The notes under the pieces are model-generated. The model made no database searches. It was not told where the DNA came from and was given only the letters and a program-made list of their open reading frames with translations. Both the position numbers and the translations under genes were made by a program. From NCBI RefSeq assembly GCF_011075055.1, contig NC_058137.1, forward strand, positions 12,137,463-12,201,462: a stretch of 64,000 nucleotides of DNA, read 5' to 3'. Origin of the DNA: Mangifera indica (lineage: Eukaryota > Streptophyta > Magnoliopsida > Sapindales > Anacardiaceae). Of this stretch, positions 25,280 through 35,775 are shown in pieces; the stretch's first letter is position 1; the number at the start of each line of letters is the position of its first letter.

Positions 25280-26785
25280 TTCCCTCTGAAAATCTTTTTG
25301 TAACTCTATCTAAATGGTGAGGTGAGCTATGACAATCTTTTTACTCAAGGCATCGGCTACCACATTTGCTTTACCCGACTGATATTTAATATCACATTCA
25401 TAATCTTTGACTAGCTCCAACCATCTCCTTTGTCTCATATTCAAGTCTTTCTAAGTGAAGAAATATTTTAGACTTTTATGGTCGGTGTAGATATTACATT
25501 TAACTCCATATAAATAATGCCTCTAAATTTTTAAAGCAAAAACCATTGCTGCTAACTCTAAATCATAGGTAGGGTAGCGTGTTTCATAATCTTTTAACTG
25601 CCAAGAGGCATACGCTATCACCTTACCCCTTTGCATCAGCACGACTCCCAAGCCATTATGCGAGGCATCACAGTAAATATCATAATCTACACCTTCCTCT
25701 GGTAATATTAAAATAGGAGATGTAGTCAACCCCCTTTTTAGCTCTTGGAAACTCTTCTCACAAGCTTCAGTCCATAGAAAAGGAGTTTCTTGTCTGGTGA
25801 GAGCTGTAAGTGGCTTGGCCAACCGAGCAAAACCTTGTACAAATCTTCTGTAATAGCCAGCTAGCCCTAAAAAGCTTCTGATCTCTTTCACAGTCTTTGG
25901 CCTCGCCCATTCAAGTATTGTTTCCACTTTACTGGGGTCTACAGCTATACCTTCCTTAATAACCATATGTCCCAAAAATACTACTCAATCCAACCAGAAT
26001 TCACACTTAGAGAATTTGGCATACAATTTCTTTTCTCTCAATCTTTGTAGCACAAATCTCAAGTGTTCGACATGTTCTTCTTTTGATCTGGAGTATATCA
26101 AGATATCATCAATAAATACCACCAGGAATTTGTCAAGGCAATCATGAAATACTCGATTCATTAAATCCATAAAGATTGTTGGAGCATTAGTCAATCCAAA
26201 GGGCATTACCACAAACTTGTAGTGCCCGTAGCGGGTCCGAAAAGCTGTCTTTGGAATATCTTGCTCTGCAATCCTCACCTGGTGATAACCCGATCTCAAG
26301 TCAATTTTGGAGAACACAGAAGCTCCTTTCAATTGATCAAATAAATCATCAATTCGAGGCAACGGGTATTTATTCTTCACTGTTAATTTATTCAACTCTC
26401 TGTAATCTATGCACATACGGAGCGACCCATCTTTCTTTTTGACAAATAGTATAGGTGCTCCTCAAGGAGAGTGGCTAGGTCTAATAAAACCTTTATCTAA
26501 AAGTTCTTGCAACTGTTTCTTTAATTTTTGTAATTTAGTTGGAGTCATTTGATAAGGGGCTTTTGAAATTGGGGCTGAGCCAGGTTCTAACTCGATACTA
26601 AACTCCAACTCTCTCTCTGGAGGTAAACCTGGTAGCTCATCAGGAAAGACATCTGGGAAATCTTGTACTATTGGGACATCTTGAACACCCAATCTTTGAA
26701 CATCATGCTCATGTACCACATGAGCTAAATATCCCGTACACCTAACTTTCAATAATTTTTGTGCTTTTACATTACTGATCATCAT
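25280..26785 (-). pseudogene. Copy I reverse transcriptase and RNase H
   Basis: RT runs from 26785 to about 25985, with [39 protein letters not shown] and the catalytic FIDDILIYS. RNase H follows (25975-25280) with [20 protein letters not shown]. The frame is broken by TGG to TGA near 26463, CGA to TGA near 25979 and TGG to TAG near 25521, each clear from comparison with copy II. These enzymes copy the element RNA into DNA. The arrangement RT, RNase H, integrase marks Ty3/gypsy. Confidence 0.9.
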
Positions 26786-26839
26786 ACTAGGCTGATGGCC
26801 CTCTTCGAAATTAAAGTAATCCCCATTGTCAAGTTGGAA

Positions 26840-28456
26840 TCAAGCCTTTTTCTTTCTACAGTCAATCTCAACTCCATATCTTTCTAAGAAATCCATGCCT
26901 AAGATAACATCAAAATCGGGCATATCAAAGACAATCAAGTCCACCTTTAACTCTCTCCTATGTATCACTACCTTCTGGTCTTTTAGCATTTTATTTGTAA
27001 TCACACTCCCCCCATCTGGCATCTTAATTCTAATGGAATGGGTAGATCTAATAGGTACTAATCCTACCTTTTCAATAACCCCTGGTGCAATAAAGGAGTG
27101 TGTAGCTCCTGAATCAATTAATGCATATAAAGAAATAGAGTGGAAAAAGAGCTGACCAGTAACTGCAGATGGACTAGCCTCCGCTTGACTATGGGTAGCT
27201 GTATAAACCCATGCATTAATACCTCTCCCTGGTTGCACTGGTGGAATTAGGCTTTGTGGTGGTTGTATCTGAACTGGCACTTCGATACTTTGGCAATCTT
27301 TTGCTATATGCCCTGGTTGTCGGCATCTATAACAAATCACCTGTTTCTGCTAGTACCAACATTCCCCACTATGACGTCTCCCACAAATCTGACACTGGGG
27401 AATATTTTCTTTTCTAGGCCTCTTGTCACTCTTCCAGCCTTTTCTACTTGCTTTTGACTGGAATTTTCTTTTTCCTCTATTGTTTTTGAAACTGGAGCCA
27501 ATTGAGCTACCCCCTGATGTTGTAACTGGTGCTGAAATAGTCAATGAAGCAGGTAAAGCTGACTGACTTGGCATCACTGTCTGGGGTACTTTCACTGATG
27601 GAGGTGTTGACATAGAAGGTGCATTCCTGGGTAGTTTATTAACATATACCTCTAACCTCAATGCTCTCTCTAATGCCTCTTCATAAGTTTGAGGAGGTTG
27701 AGGTCTAACTAGCACATGCAAGGCTATCTCCGGTCTAAGGCCTTGAAGAAATCTGTCCAACCGGAGACTAGGGGTACTCACCATACCTGGAGCAAAACTG
27801 GCTAAGACATCAAAACGGGTAGAGTAATCCTTTACTAAACCCTCTCCCTGTTGTAAAGAAATGAACTCTTGAACTTTGACAGCTACCACATCAGCTGTTC
27901 TATATTGGGCCTCAAATACTCTTCTAAAGTCTTGTCAGGTCATCAGATCCACATTTCTGGTTTCTTTAACTAGGTCCCACCATACGCGGGCCCCTCCCCT
28001 CATTAAGAAACTGGCATACCGAACTTTTTCTCTATCAGTCATAGGAAATAAATCTATAGTACTTTCCACTTGCTTGATCCAGTCATCAGCCATTAAAGGG
28101 TCTTTAGTACCTTTAAATTCAGGAGGGGTATGTTGATTAGGTAAGGAATAAATGGGCTCAAGTCGCCTTTGAGCTCTAATTTCTCCTCTCCCTTCATTCC
28201 TCATTTCATTTCTGATTTCTTCTATGACTTCCTCACAAATCTCACTTCTAATCTCATCTCGGATGGCATCTCTGGCTATATTTTCAGGTGTGGGTCTATC
28301 TTGACTCTCAGTCAACACCTGACGGACTATATCTCTTATTTCTGCTAGCCCAAATCCTAAACCAACTGACGGGGCAGGGTTAGACGGTTCTCCCGTCTCT
28401 CTCTGAATACTCCTTCCACGACCCCGTCCTCGTCCTCGTTTTGTGGTACTTATCAT
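26840..28456 (-). pseudogene. Copy I gag and protease
   Basis: Gag starts with ATGATAAGTACC at 28456 (MISTTKRGRGRGRGRS) and runs leftwards, with a capsid-type helical region (EFKGTKDPLMADDWI, then SLRLDRFLQGLRPEI) and the CCHC zinc knuckle CYRCRQPGHIAKDC near 27335. The protease follows, with the catalytic YALIDSGATHSF near 27130 and [11 protein letters not shown]. Two stops break gag: TGG to TGA near 27932 and CAG to TAG near 27347. Gag packages RNA; the protease processes the polyprotein. The protease active site is intact here, unlike in copy II. Confidence 0.9.
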
Positions 28457-28657
28457 CTAATAACTGCATAAGTGTAATTACATAATATTCTATTATTTGA
28501 ATACAGGTAAAGAAAATAACTTACTGCAGTCGATTCTCGGGAGCTGATCTGTGAGACATGAGGGGCACCTGTGCAATATTAGAATGCAAAACCATAGATA
28601 TATTGTATTATATTACCACACATTATATTATATCTTCCTTTAAGCGCCCAAAATCGC

Positions 28658-28669
28658 GCTCTGATACCA
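28658..28669 (-). promoter_or_regulatory. Primer binding site of copy I (initiator Met tRNA)
   Basis: On the minus strand TGGTATCAGAGC begins four bases after the 5' LTR. It is complementary to the 3' end of plant initiator methionine tRNA, the usual primer of Ty3/gypsy elements, and fixes the direction of copy I. Confidence 0.92.
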
Positions 28670-28673
28670 AAAA

Positions 28674-29881
28674 TGTAACCTCTCCTAAATAATAGGTGTG
28701 TTACAGAAAAATGGCAAAAGTTCCCCTATTGTAGAGGGCCCGGGGAATATTTTTCTCTTTTTCATTATGTCCTGTAACACTCCCAATTTGTAATTCACAC
28801 AAACCAGTCCTACCAATCGACAAGATTTTCATCAACTTAATTACAATTAGTAAAATAAATACATAATAATAACAATTATAAAAATTATCACCCACAGAAA
28901 CTTTATAATCAATTTTCATAACTAGTCATATATATATATATATATATATATCCACCAATATTTACATCAAGTATATATATATATATATATGTATATATTC
29001 ACATATACATCAAAACATATATATATTAATAAAAATATGGTGCCTTCCTCCCTTAGCCTTATGTCTCATTAGTGCTCCCCGGGAACCTTTGCTGCATTTC
29101 TTTACCTATAAAATATTAAATTAAACGGAGTGAGCGACTATGGCTCAGTAAGAAAATCATACTCAATACTTAAAGCATTTTATACCAGTACTAATTTTTT
29201 CCATACTCAGCGTGTCTGAGCTATTTACAACAACATAATTGACACAAAACACGTATTTAACACGTATCATAATTCTTTTCTTTCACAAATTTATTCATTT
29301 TCTTACTATACAGATATGATTCACTCGTTATGATTTATGCATGTATGAGTGCCATGACATTTCTATTTTCTGATCGTACATCTTTCTCAACTCTTTATCA
29401 GCCACACAGGCTTGTATGCATAATTCTAATGTAAATGACTTTCATAAAATATTTACTAATTTGTTTCTCTCTCTTTCTCATTGACTGGTCTAGACTACAT
29501 ATGACAGTACTTGCAATTACCATACAAAGTATAATTCTCTCTTACACGCATATTTTTTTTTCTTTGCTGTCCACACAGTACAGTTAATATTTTTCTTTTA
29601 CTGTCCACACAGTACAGCTGATATTTTTCTTTTGCTGTCCACACAGTACAGTTGACGTGTAAGGATTTTAAGTATGTTTTCTGCTTTCCTGTATCATATG
29701 AGTCATTATAAAAGCATGCATGACTTAGAAAATATTTTTCCTCTTTCTTTATTTTTTCTAAATCATGCATATGTTATGATTCCTTATGTATATATATATA
29801 ACCATAATATGAAATATGCGCATTTGTTATTTTCCCTTATTCTTTTCATTCCTTCTCAAACATCATATTATTTTCTCATGC

Positions 29882-29953
<72 letters not shown>

Positions 29954-30851
29954 TGCCTCAAATTAATTTCAATTATACAATATAGGCTTAATATAAGGGT
30001 TATTTCACATAACATGCACATAATTAAGCAACATTAACCTATATCGCATAAAATGACATTTTTGCCCTTATGGCCAAAATTTACCTTTTTACCCTTATGT
30101 CCAAAAATTACATCATGAATCATAATGAATTTCTTTATCCTTTTAAGCATAAATCATCTTAATTTTAATACCTTACACACTTATATAAGTAAAAGTTATT
30201 TAAATAACCTAACTCAAATTTACTTCAAGTATGTAAAGTATGAAATTCTTACCTTTTCTTTTCCAAATAGGTGATTTAAGCTTATTCACCTTCTTTTCTT
30301 CTTCTTGGCAACCTTAATCAACCAAAAATATGATCATCCATCAAACTCCCAAATTTCACATATCTTAAAAATTAAATTTCTTACCTTAGAACTGACCAGA
30401 ATTGACAGATCTACACTTTTTATAACTGGAGCCTCTGAAAATTAGGTGGTTTAGCTAAGTTTTTGGACGAATTTTGGTTAAGGGAAGCTTTAGCTAAACA
30501 AACAATGGAGGTCCCGGCAATTCATGAAGAAGATGAATAGATTATATATTTTATAAGCCTTTTGGACCATTTTGCCCTTGACCTTTTCCATAAATTACTA
30601 TTTTATCCTTAGTCAATTACCAAAAACCCTTAGCACCACCATATAATTTCAAATGTGCCCTTCAATTTTAATTCCGAATTTGTCCCTTGAATCTTTATAA
30701 AATGACCATTTTACCCCCTTTGAAAAATATTACTCATTTAATAGTTTTCTATAATTCTTTTACAATTTCTTTACACAACAAGTTATAAAATCAACTCTAG
30801 GGGCAATTTTGGAAGTGGAGTTTACTAACACACCTGAATTCGGATGTTACA
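28674..30851 (-). repeat. 5' LTR of copy I
   Basis: It spans tgtaacctctcctaaataat to ggatgttaca (plus-strand reading). It holds three ctgtccacacagtacag subrepeat units at about 29568-29655 and a long (AT)n run at 29885-29951 that is much shorter in the partner LTR at 21613-23756. Confidence 0.92.
29885..29951. repeat. (TA)n microsatellite inside the 5' LTR of copy I
   Basis: Uninterrupted TA alternation over about 66 bases. The same site in the partner LTR (about 22838-22858) is near 20 bases, so the run expanded or shrank after insertion. The YIYIYI open frames across it are artefacts. Confidence 0.93.
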
Positions 30852-30876
30852 CAATGGTTAGGAGAGGTTACATTTT

Positions 30877-30888
30877 TGGTATCAGAGC
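30877..30888 (+). promoter_or_regulatory. Primer binding site of copy II (initiator Met tRNA)
   Basis: TGGTATCAGAGC starts four bases after the end of the split 5' LTR (30872). It is identical to the site of copy I on the other strand. Confidence 0.92.
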
Positions 30889-31075
30889 GCGATTTTGGGC
30901 GCTTAAAGAAAGATATAATATAATGCGTGGTAATATAATACAATATATCTATGGATTGCACAGGTGCCCCTCAGGTCTCATAGATTAGCTCCCGAGAATC
31001 GACTGCAGTAAGTTGTTTTCTTTACCTGTATTCAAATAATAGAATATTATGTAATTACACTTATGCAGTTATTAG

Positions 31076-32245
31076 ATGAGGAGTACCACAAGATGAGGAC
31101 GAGGACAGGGTCGTGGAAGGGGTATTCAGAGAGCGACAGGAGAACCGTCTAACCCTGCCCCGTCAGTTGGTTCAGGATTTGGGCTAGCAGAAATAAAAGA
31201 TATAGTCCGTCAGGTGTTGACTGAGAGTCAAGATAGACCCACACCTGAAAATATAGCCAGAGATGCCATCCGAGATGAGATTAGAAGTGAGATTCGTGAG
31301 GAAGTCATAGAAGAAATCAGAAATGAAATGAGGAATAAAGGGAGAGGAGAAATTAGAGCTCAAAGGCGACTTGAGCCCATTTATTCCTTACCTAATCAGC
31401 ATACCCCTCCTGAATTTAAAGGTACTAAAGATCCTTTAATGGCTGATGACTAGATCAAGCAGGTGGAAAGTACTATGGATTTATTTCCTATGACTGATAG
31501 AGAAAAAGTTCGGTATGCCAATTTCTTGATGAGGGGAGAGGCCCGCGTATGGTAGGACCTAGTTAAAGAAACCAGAAATGTGGATCTGATGACCTGGCAA
31601 GACTTTAGAAGGGTATTTGAGGCCCAATATAGAACAGCTGATGCGGTAGCAGTCAAAGTTCAAAAGTTCATTTCTTTACAGCAGGGAGAGGGTTCAGTAA
31701 AGGATTACTCTACCCGTTTTGATGTCTTAGCCAGTTTTGCTCCAGGTATGGTGAGTACACCTAGTCTCTGGTTGGACAGATTTCTTCAGGGCCTTAGACC
31801 GAAGATAGCCTTGCATGTGCTAGCTGGACCTCAACCTCCTCAAACTTATGAAGAGGCATTGGAGAGAGCATTGAGGTTGGAGGTATATGTTAATAAGCTA
31901 CCCAGGAATACACCTTCTATGTCAACACCTCTATCATTGACAGTACCCCAAACAGTGATACCAAGTCAGTCAGCTTTACCTGTTTCATTGACTATTTCAA
32001 CACCAGTTACAACATTAGGGGGTAGTTCAATTGGCTTCAGTTTCAGAAACAATAGAGGAAAAAGAAAATTCCAGTCAAAAGCAAGTAGAAAAGGCTGGAA
32101 GAGTGACAAAAAGCCTAGAAAAGAAAATATTCTCCAATATCAGATTTGTGGGAAACATCATAGTGGGGAATGTTGGTACCAGCAGAAACAGGTGATTTGT
32201 TATAGATGCCAATAGCTAGGGCATATAGCAAAAGATTGCCAAAGT
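31076..32245 (+). pseudogene. Copy II gag
   Basis: It starts with ATG at 31076 and is homologous to copy I gag at 28456. Stops interrupt it: CGA to TGA shortly after the start, TGG to TAG at about 31451 (ADD then stop then IKQVE), TGG to TAG near 31554, and a stop inside the zinc knuckle (CYRCQ, stop, LGHIAKDC near 32213). The domain order is as in copy I. No product can be made without readthrough. Confidence 0.88.
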
Positions 32246-32251
32246 ACCGAA

Positions 32252-33325
32252 GTGCCAGTTCAGATACAACCACAACAAAGCCTAATTCCGCCAGTGCAAC
32301 CAGGGAGAGGTACTAATGCACGAGTCTATACAGCTATCCATAGTCAGGCAGAGGCTAGTCCATCTGCAGTTACTGGTCAGCTCTTTTTCCACTCTGTTTC
32401 TTTATATGCATTGATTGATTCAAGAGCTACACACTCATTTATTGCACCAGGGGTTATTAAAAGGGTAGGTTTAGTGCCTGTTAGATCTACCCATTCCATT
32501 AGAATTGAGATGCCAGATGGTGGGAGTGTGATTACTGATAAGATGTTAAAAGACCAGAGGGTAGTGATACATGGGAGAGAGTTAAAGGTGGATTTGATTG
32601 TCTTTGATATGCCTGATTTTGATGTTATCCTGGGCATGGATTTCTTAGAAAGATATGGAGTTGAGATTGACTGTAGAAAGAAAAAGGCTCGATTTCAACT
32701 TGACAATAGGGATTACTTTAATTTCGGAGAGGGTCATCAGCTTAGTATGATGATCAGTAAGATAAAAGCACAAAAATTATTGAAAAAGGGGTGTACGGGA
32801 TATTTAGCTCATGTGGTACATAAGCATGATGTTCAAAGATTGGGTGTTCAAGATGTCCCAATAGTACAAGATTTCCCAGATATCTTTCCTGATGAGCAAC
32901 CAGGTTTACCTCCAAAGAGAGAGTTGGAGTTTAGTATCGAGTTAGAACCTAACTCAGCCCCAATTTCAAAAGCCCCTTACCAAATGGCTCCAGTTGAATT
33001 ACAAGAATTAAAGAAACAGTTACAAGAACTTTTAGATAAGGGTTTTATTAGACCTAGCCACTCTCCTTGGGGAGCACCCATACTATTTGTCAAAAAGAAA
33101 GATGGGTCGCTTCGTATGTGCATAGATTACAAGGAGTTGAATAAACTAACAGTGAAAAATAAATACCCGTTGCCTCGAATTGATGATTTATTTGATCAAT
33201 TGAAAGGAGCTTTTGTGTTCTCCAAAATTAACTTGAGGTCAGGTTATCACCAGGTGAGGATTGCAGAGCAAGATATTCCAAAGACAAGTTTCGGACTCGC
33301 TACGGGCACTACGAGTTTGTGGTAA
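32252..33325 (+). pseudogene. Copy II protease and start of reverse transcriptase
   Basis: The frame is open for 357 residues. The protease motif reads [12 protein letters not shown] where copy I has YALIDSGATHSF: the Gly of the catalytic Asp-Ser-Gly is replaced by Arg (GGA to AGA), which should destroy activity. [11 protein letters not shown] and the RT N-terminal [15 protein letters not shown] follow. Near 33285 one base is missing relative to copy I (aagacaagtttcgg against aagacagcttttcgg), so the frame changes just before the RT active site. Confidence 0.9.
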
Positions 33326-34905
33326 TGCCCTTTGGATTGACTAATGCTCCAGCAATCTTTATGGATTTAATGAATCGAGTATTTCATGATTGCCTTGACA
33401 AATTTCTGGTGGTATTTATTGATGATATCTTGATATATTCTAAATCAGAAGAAGAACATGTCGAACACTTGAGATTTGTGCTACAAAGATTGAGAGAAAA
33501 GAAATTGTATGCCAAATTCTCTAAGTGTGAATTCTGGTTGGATCGAGTAGTATTTTTGGGACATGTGGTTACTAAGGAAGGTATAGCTGTAGACCCCAGT
33601 AAAGTGGAAACAATACTTGAATGGGCGAGGCCAAAGACTGTGAAAGAGATCAGAAGCTTTTTAGGGCTAGCTGGCTATTACAGGAGATTTGTACAGGGTT
33701 TTGCCCGGTTGGCCAAGCCACTTACAGCTCTTACCAGACAAGGAACTCATTTTATGTGGACTGATGATTGTGAAAAGAGTTTCCAAGAGCTAAAAAGACG
33801 GTTGACTACAGCTCCTATTTTAGTATTACCAGAGGAAGGTGTAGATTATGATATTTATTGTGATGCCTCGCATAATGGCTTGGGAGCCGTGCTGATGCAA
33901 AGGGGTAAGGTGATAGCGTATGCCTCTCGACAGTTAAAAGATTATGAAACACACTACCCTACCCATGATTTAGAGTTAGCAGCAGTGGTTTTTGCTTTAA
34001 AAATTTGGAGGCATTATTTATATAGAGTTAAATGTAATATCTACACCGACCATAAAAGTCTAAAATATTTCTTCACTCAGAAAGACTTGAATATGAGACA
34101 AAGGAGATGGTTGGAGCTAGTCAAAGATTATGAATGTGATATTAAATATCAGCAGGGTAAAGCAAATGTGGTAGCTGATGCCTTGAGTAGAAAGATTGCC
34201 ATAGCTCACCCCACCATTCAGATAGAGTTACAAAAAGAGTTTCAGAGGAAACAGATTGAGGTGATAAGAAGTCAAGTGGCCAGATTGGAAATTCACCCTA
34301 ATCTCTTCAATGAAATAAAAGAGAAGCAAGTAGAAGATTTATGGTGCCAGAAAATAAGTCAACAGATATGCGAAGGGAAAACAACTGAGTTTCAAATGAT
34401 AGATGGAGTGCTTAAGTTCAGAAACAGGGTATGTATTCCCCAAGATCTGGAGTTGAGAAAGAAAATCTTAAGTGAAGCACATGATACACTTTACACTGCT
34501 CATCCTGGGGGAGTAAAGATGTACCAGGATTTAAAGAAAACTTATTGGTGGATAAATATGAAGAAAGATATTAGTGACTATGTAGCTAAGTGCTTGGTAT
34601 GTCAACAGGTCAAGGCCGAGCATCAGAGACCTTCAGGTTTGCTTCACCCACTTAGTGTTCCTGAATGGAAGTGGGAAGATATTTCAATGGATTTCATCAT
34701 TGGCCTACCTCGAGTACAAAAAAGCTATAATGCATTATGGGTGATTATAGATAGATTGACTAAATCGGCCCATTTTATTCTAGTAAAAGATAGTTTTGCT
34801 TCAGATCAACTGACCCAGATTTATATGCGAGAGATTGTGAGATTACATAGTGTACCCAAAACTATTGTGTCAGATAGAGACCCTAGATTTGTTTCAGCTT
34901 TTTAG
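33319..34905 (+). pseudogene. Copy II reverse transcriptase, RNase H and integrase core
   Basis: This 528-residue open stretch is the longest coding remnant in the window. It contains [16 protein letters not shown], the catalytic FIDDILIYS, RNase H ([15 protein letters not shown]), the HHCC finger ([22 protein letters not shown]), DFIIGLP and VSDRDPRF of the integrase DDE core. It stops at TTTTAG near 34903, where copy I has TGG. Its first ATG is inside the RT domain, and the true frame starts upstream across the frameshift at about 33285. Confidence 0.92.
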
Positions 34906-34923
34906 GGTAGCTTACAAAAAGCA

Positions 34924-35739
34924 TTGGGTACTAGGCTGACATTTAGCACAACATATCATCCTCAAACAGATGGCCAAACAGAAAGGGTGAATCAAATACT
35001 AGAGGATATGTTGAGGGCCTGTTGTTTAGATTATAAAATGACTTGGCATGAAATGATTCCACTGATCGAATTTGCATATAATAATAGTTATCAGTCCACC
35101 ATTAAAATTGCACCATATGAGGCTTTTTATGGATGAAAGTGTAGATCCCCATTACATTGGGATGATATAGGAGAGTGAGATGATTTGAGTCAAGTTCTTG
35201 GGCCTGAATTAACCTAGAGGATGGTTGAAGATATAAAGATTATCAAGACTAGATTAAAGCAAGCTTAGGACAGACAAAAGAGCTATGCAGATTTGAAAAG
35301 GAAAGAAGTAGAGTTTCAACCGGGTGACAAAGTTTTTGTGAAAGTAGCCCCTTATAAGCACGTGATGAGATTTGGAAGAAAAGGAAAACTTGCTCCAAGA
35401 TTTATTAGCCCATTTGAAATTTTAGAAAGAGTGGGCAAAGTGGCTTATAAACTTGCACTTCCACCTAGTATGGATCGAGTTCATAATGTATTTCATATTT
35501 CTTTATTGAGAAAGTACATTAGCGATCCTTCACATGTCTTGAAATCAGATGATGTGGAATTAAAAGAAGATTTAGCTTATGAGGAGCAACCGGTGCAGAT
35601 ACTAGACAGAAAAATAAAAGAGCTCCGAAATAAAACAATTCCATTAGTGAAAGTATTATGGAGGAATCATAAGGTGGAAGAAGCCATATGGGAGGTTGAG
35701 CAACAAATGAGAGAGAGATTTCCCAACTTATTTGTTTAA
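34924..35739 (+). pseudogene. Copy II integrase end and chromodomain-like tail
   Basis: The integrase core continues ([20 protein letters not shown]) to a TGA near 35134, where copy I has CGA (YGRKCRS). Several more stops follow between 35170 and 35280 (CAA or CAG to stop). From 35293 to 35739 the frame is open again and carries RKYISDPSHVL, the VLWRNHKVEEAIWE chromodomain-like stretch and the end FPNLFV. The end is 36 bases before the 3' LTR. Confidence 0.88.
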
Positions 35740-35775
35740 ATTTCAAGGAGGAAATTCTTTTAAGGGGGGAAGAAA

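Larger units (their letters stand above)
21613..30851 (-). mobile_element. Ty3/gypsy chromovirus copy I, nested in the 5' LTR of copy II
   Basis: The element runs on the minus strand from the 5' LTR (28674-30851) through PBS, gag, pol and purine tract to the 3' LTR (21613-23756). CAATG flanks it (21608-21612 and 30852-30856), and in the undisturbed 3' LTR of copy II the site reads cacccaatggttagg with one CAATG, so the insertion is read directly. It is 9239 bp. It belongs to the same family as its host: LTR ends, gag and pol match closely. At least six stops and one frameshift break the coding region. Confidence 0.95.

Noticed and set aside
29568..29655. CRISPR-like spaced repeats (ctgtccacacag units)
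   Set aside because: The window is plant nuclear DNA. The spaces between units are also repeated, the array is inside an LTR, and it recurs in all four LTRs.
29674..30037. Open frames with long YIYIYI runs
   Set aside because: They are translations of an (AT)n microsatellite.
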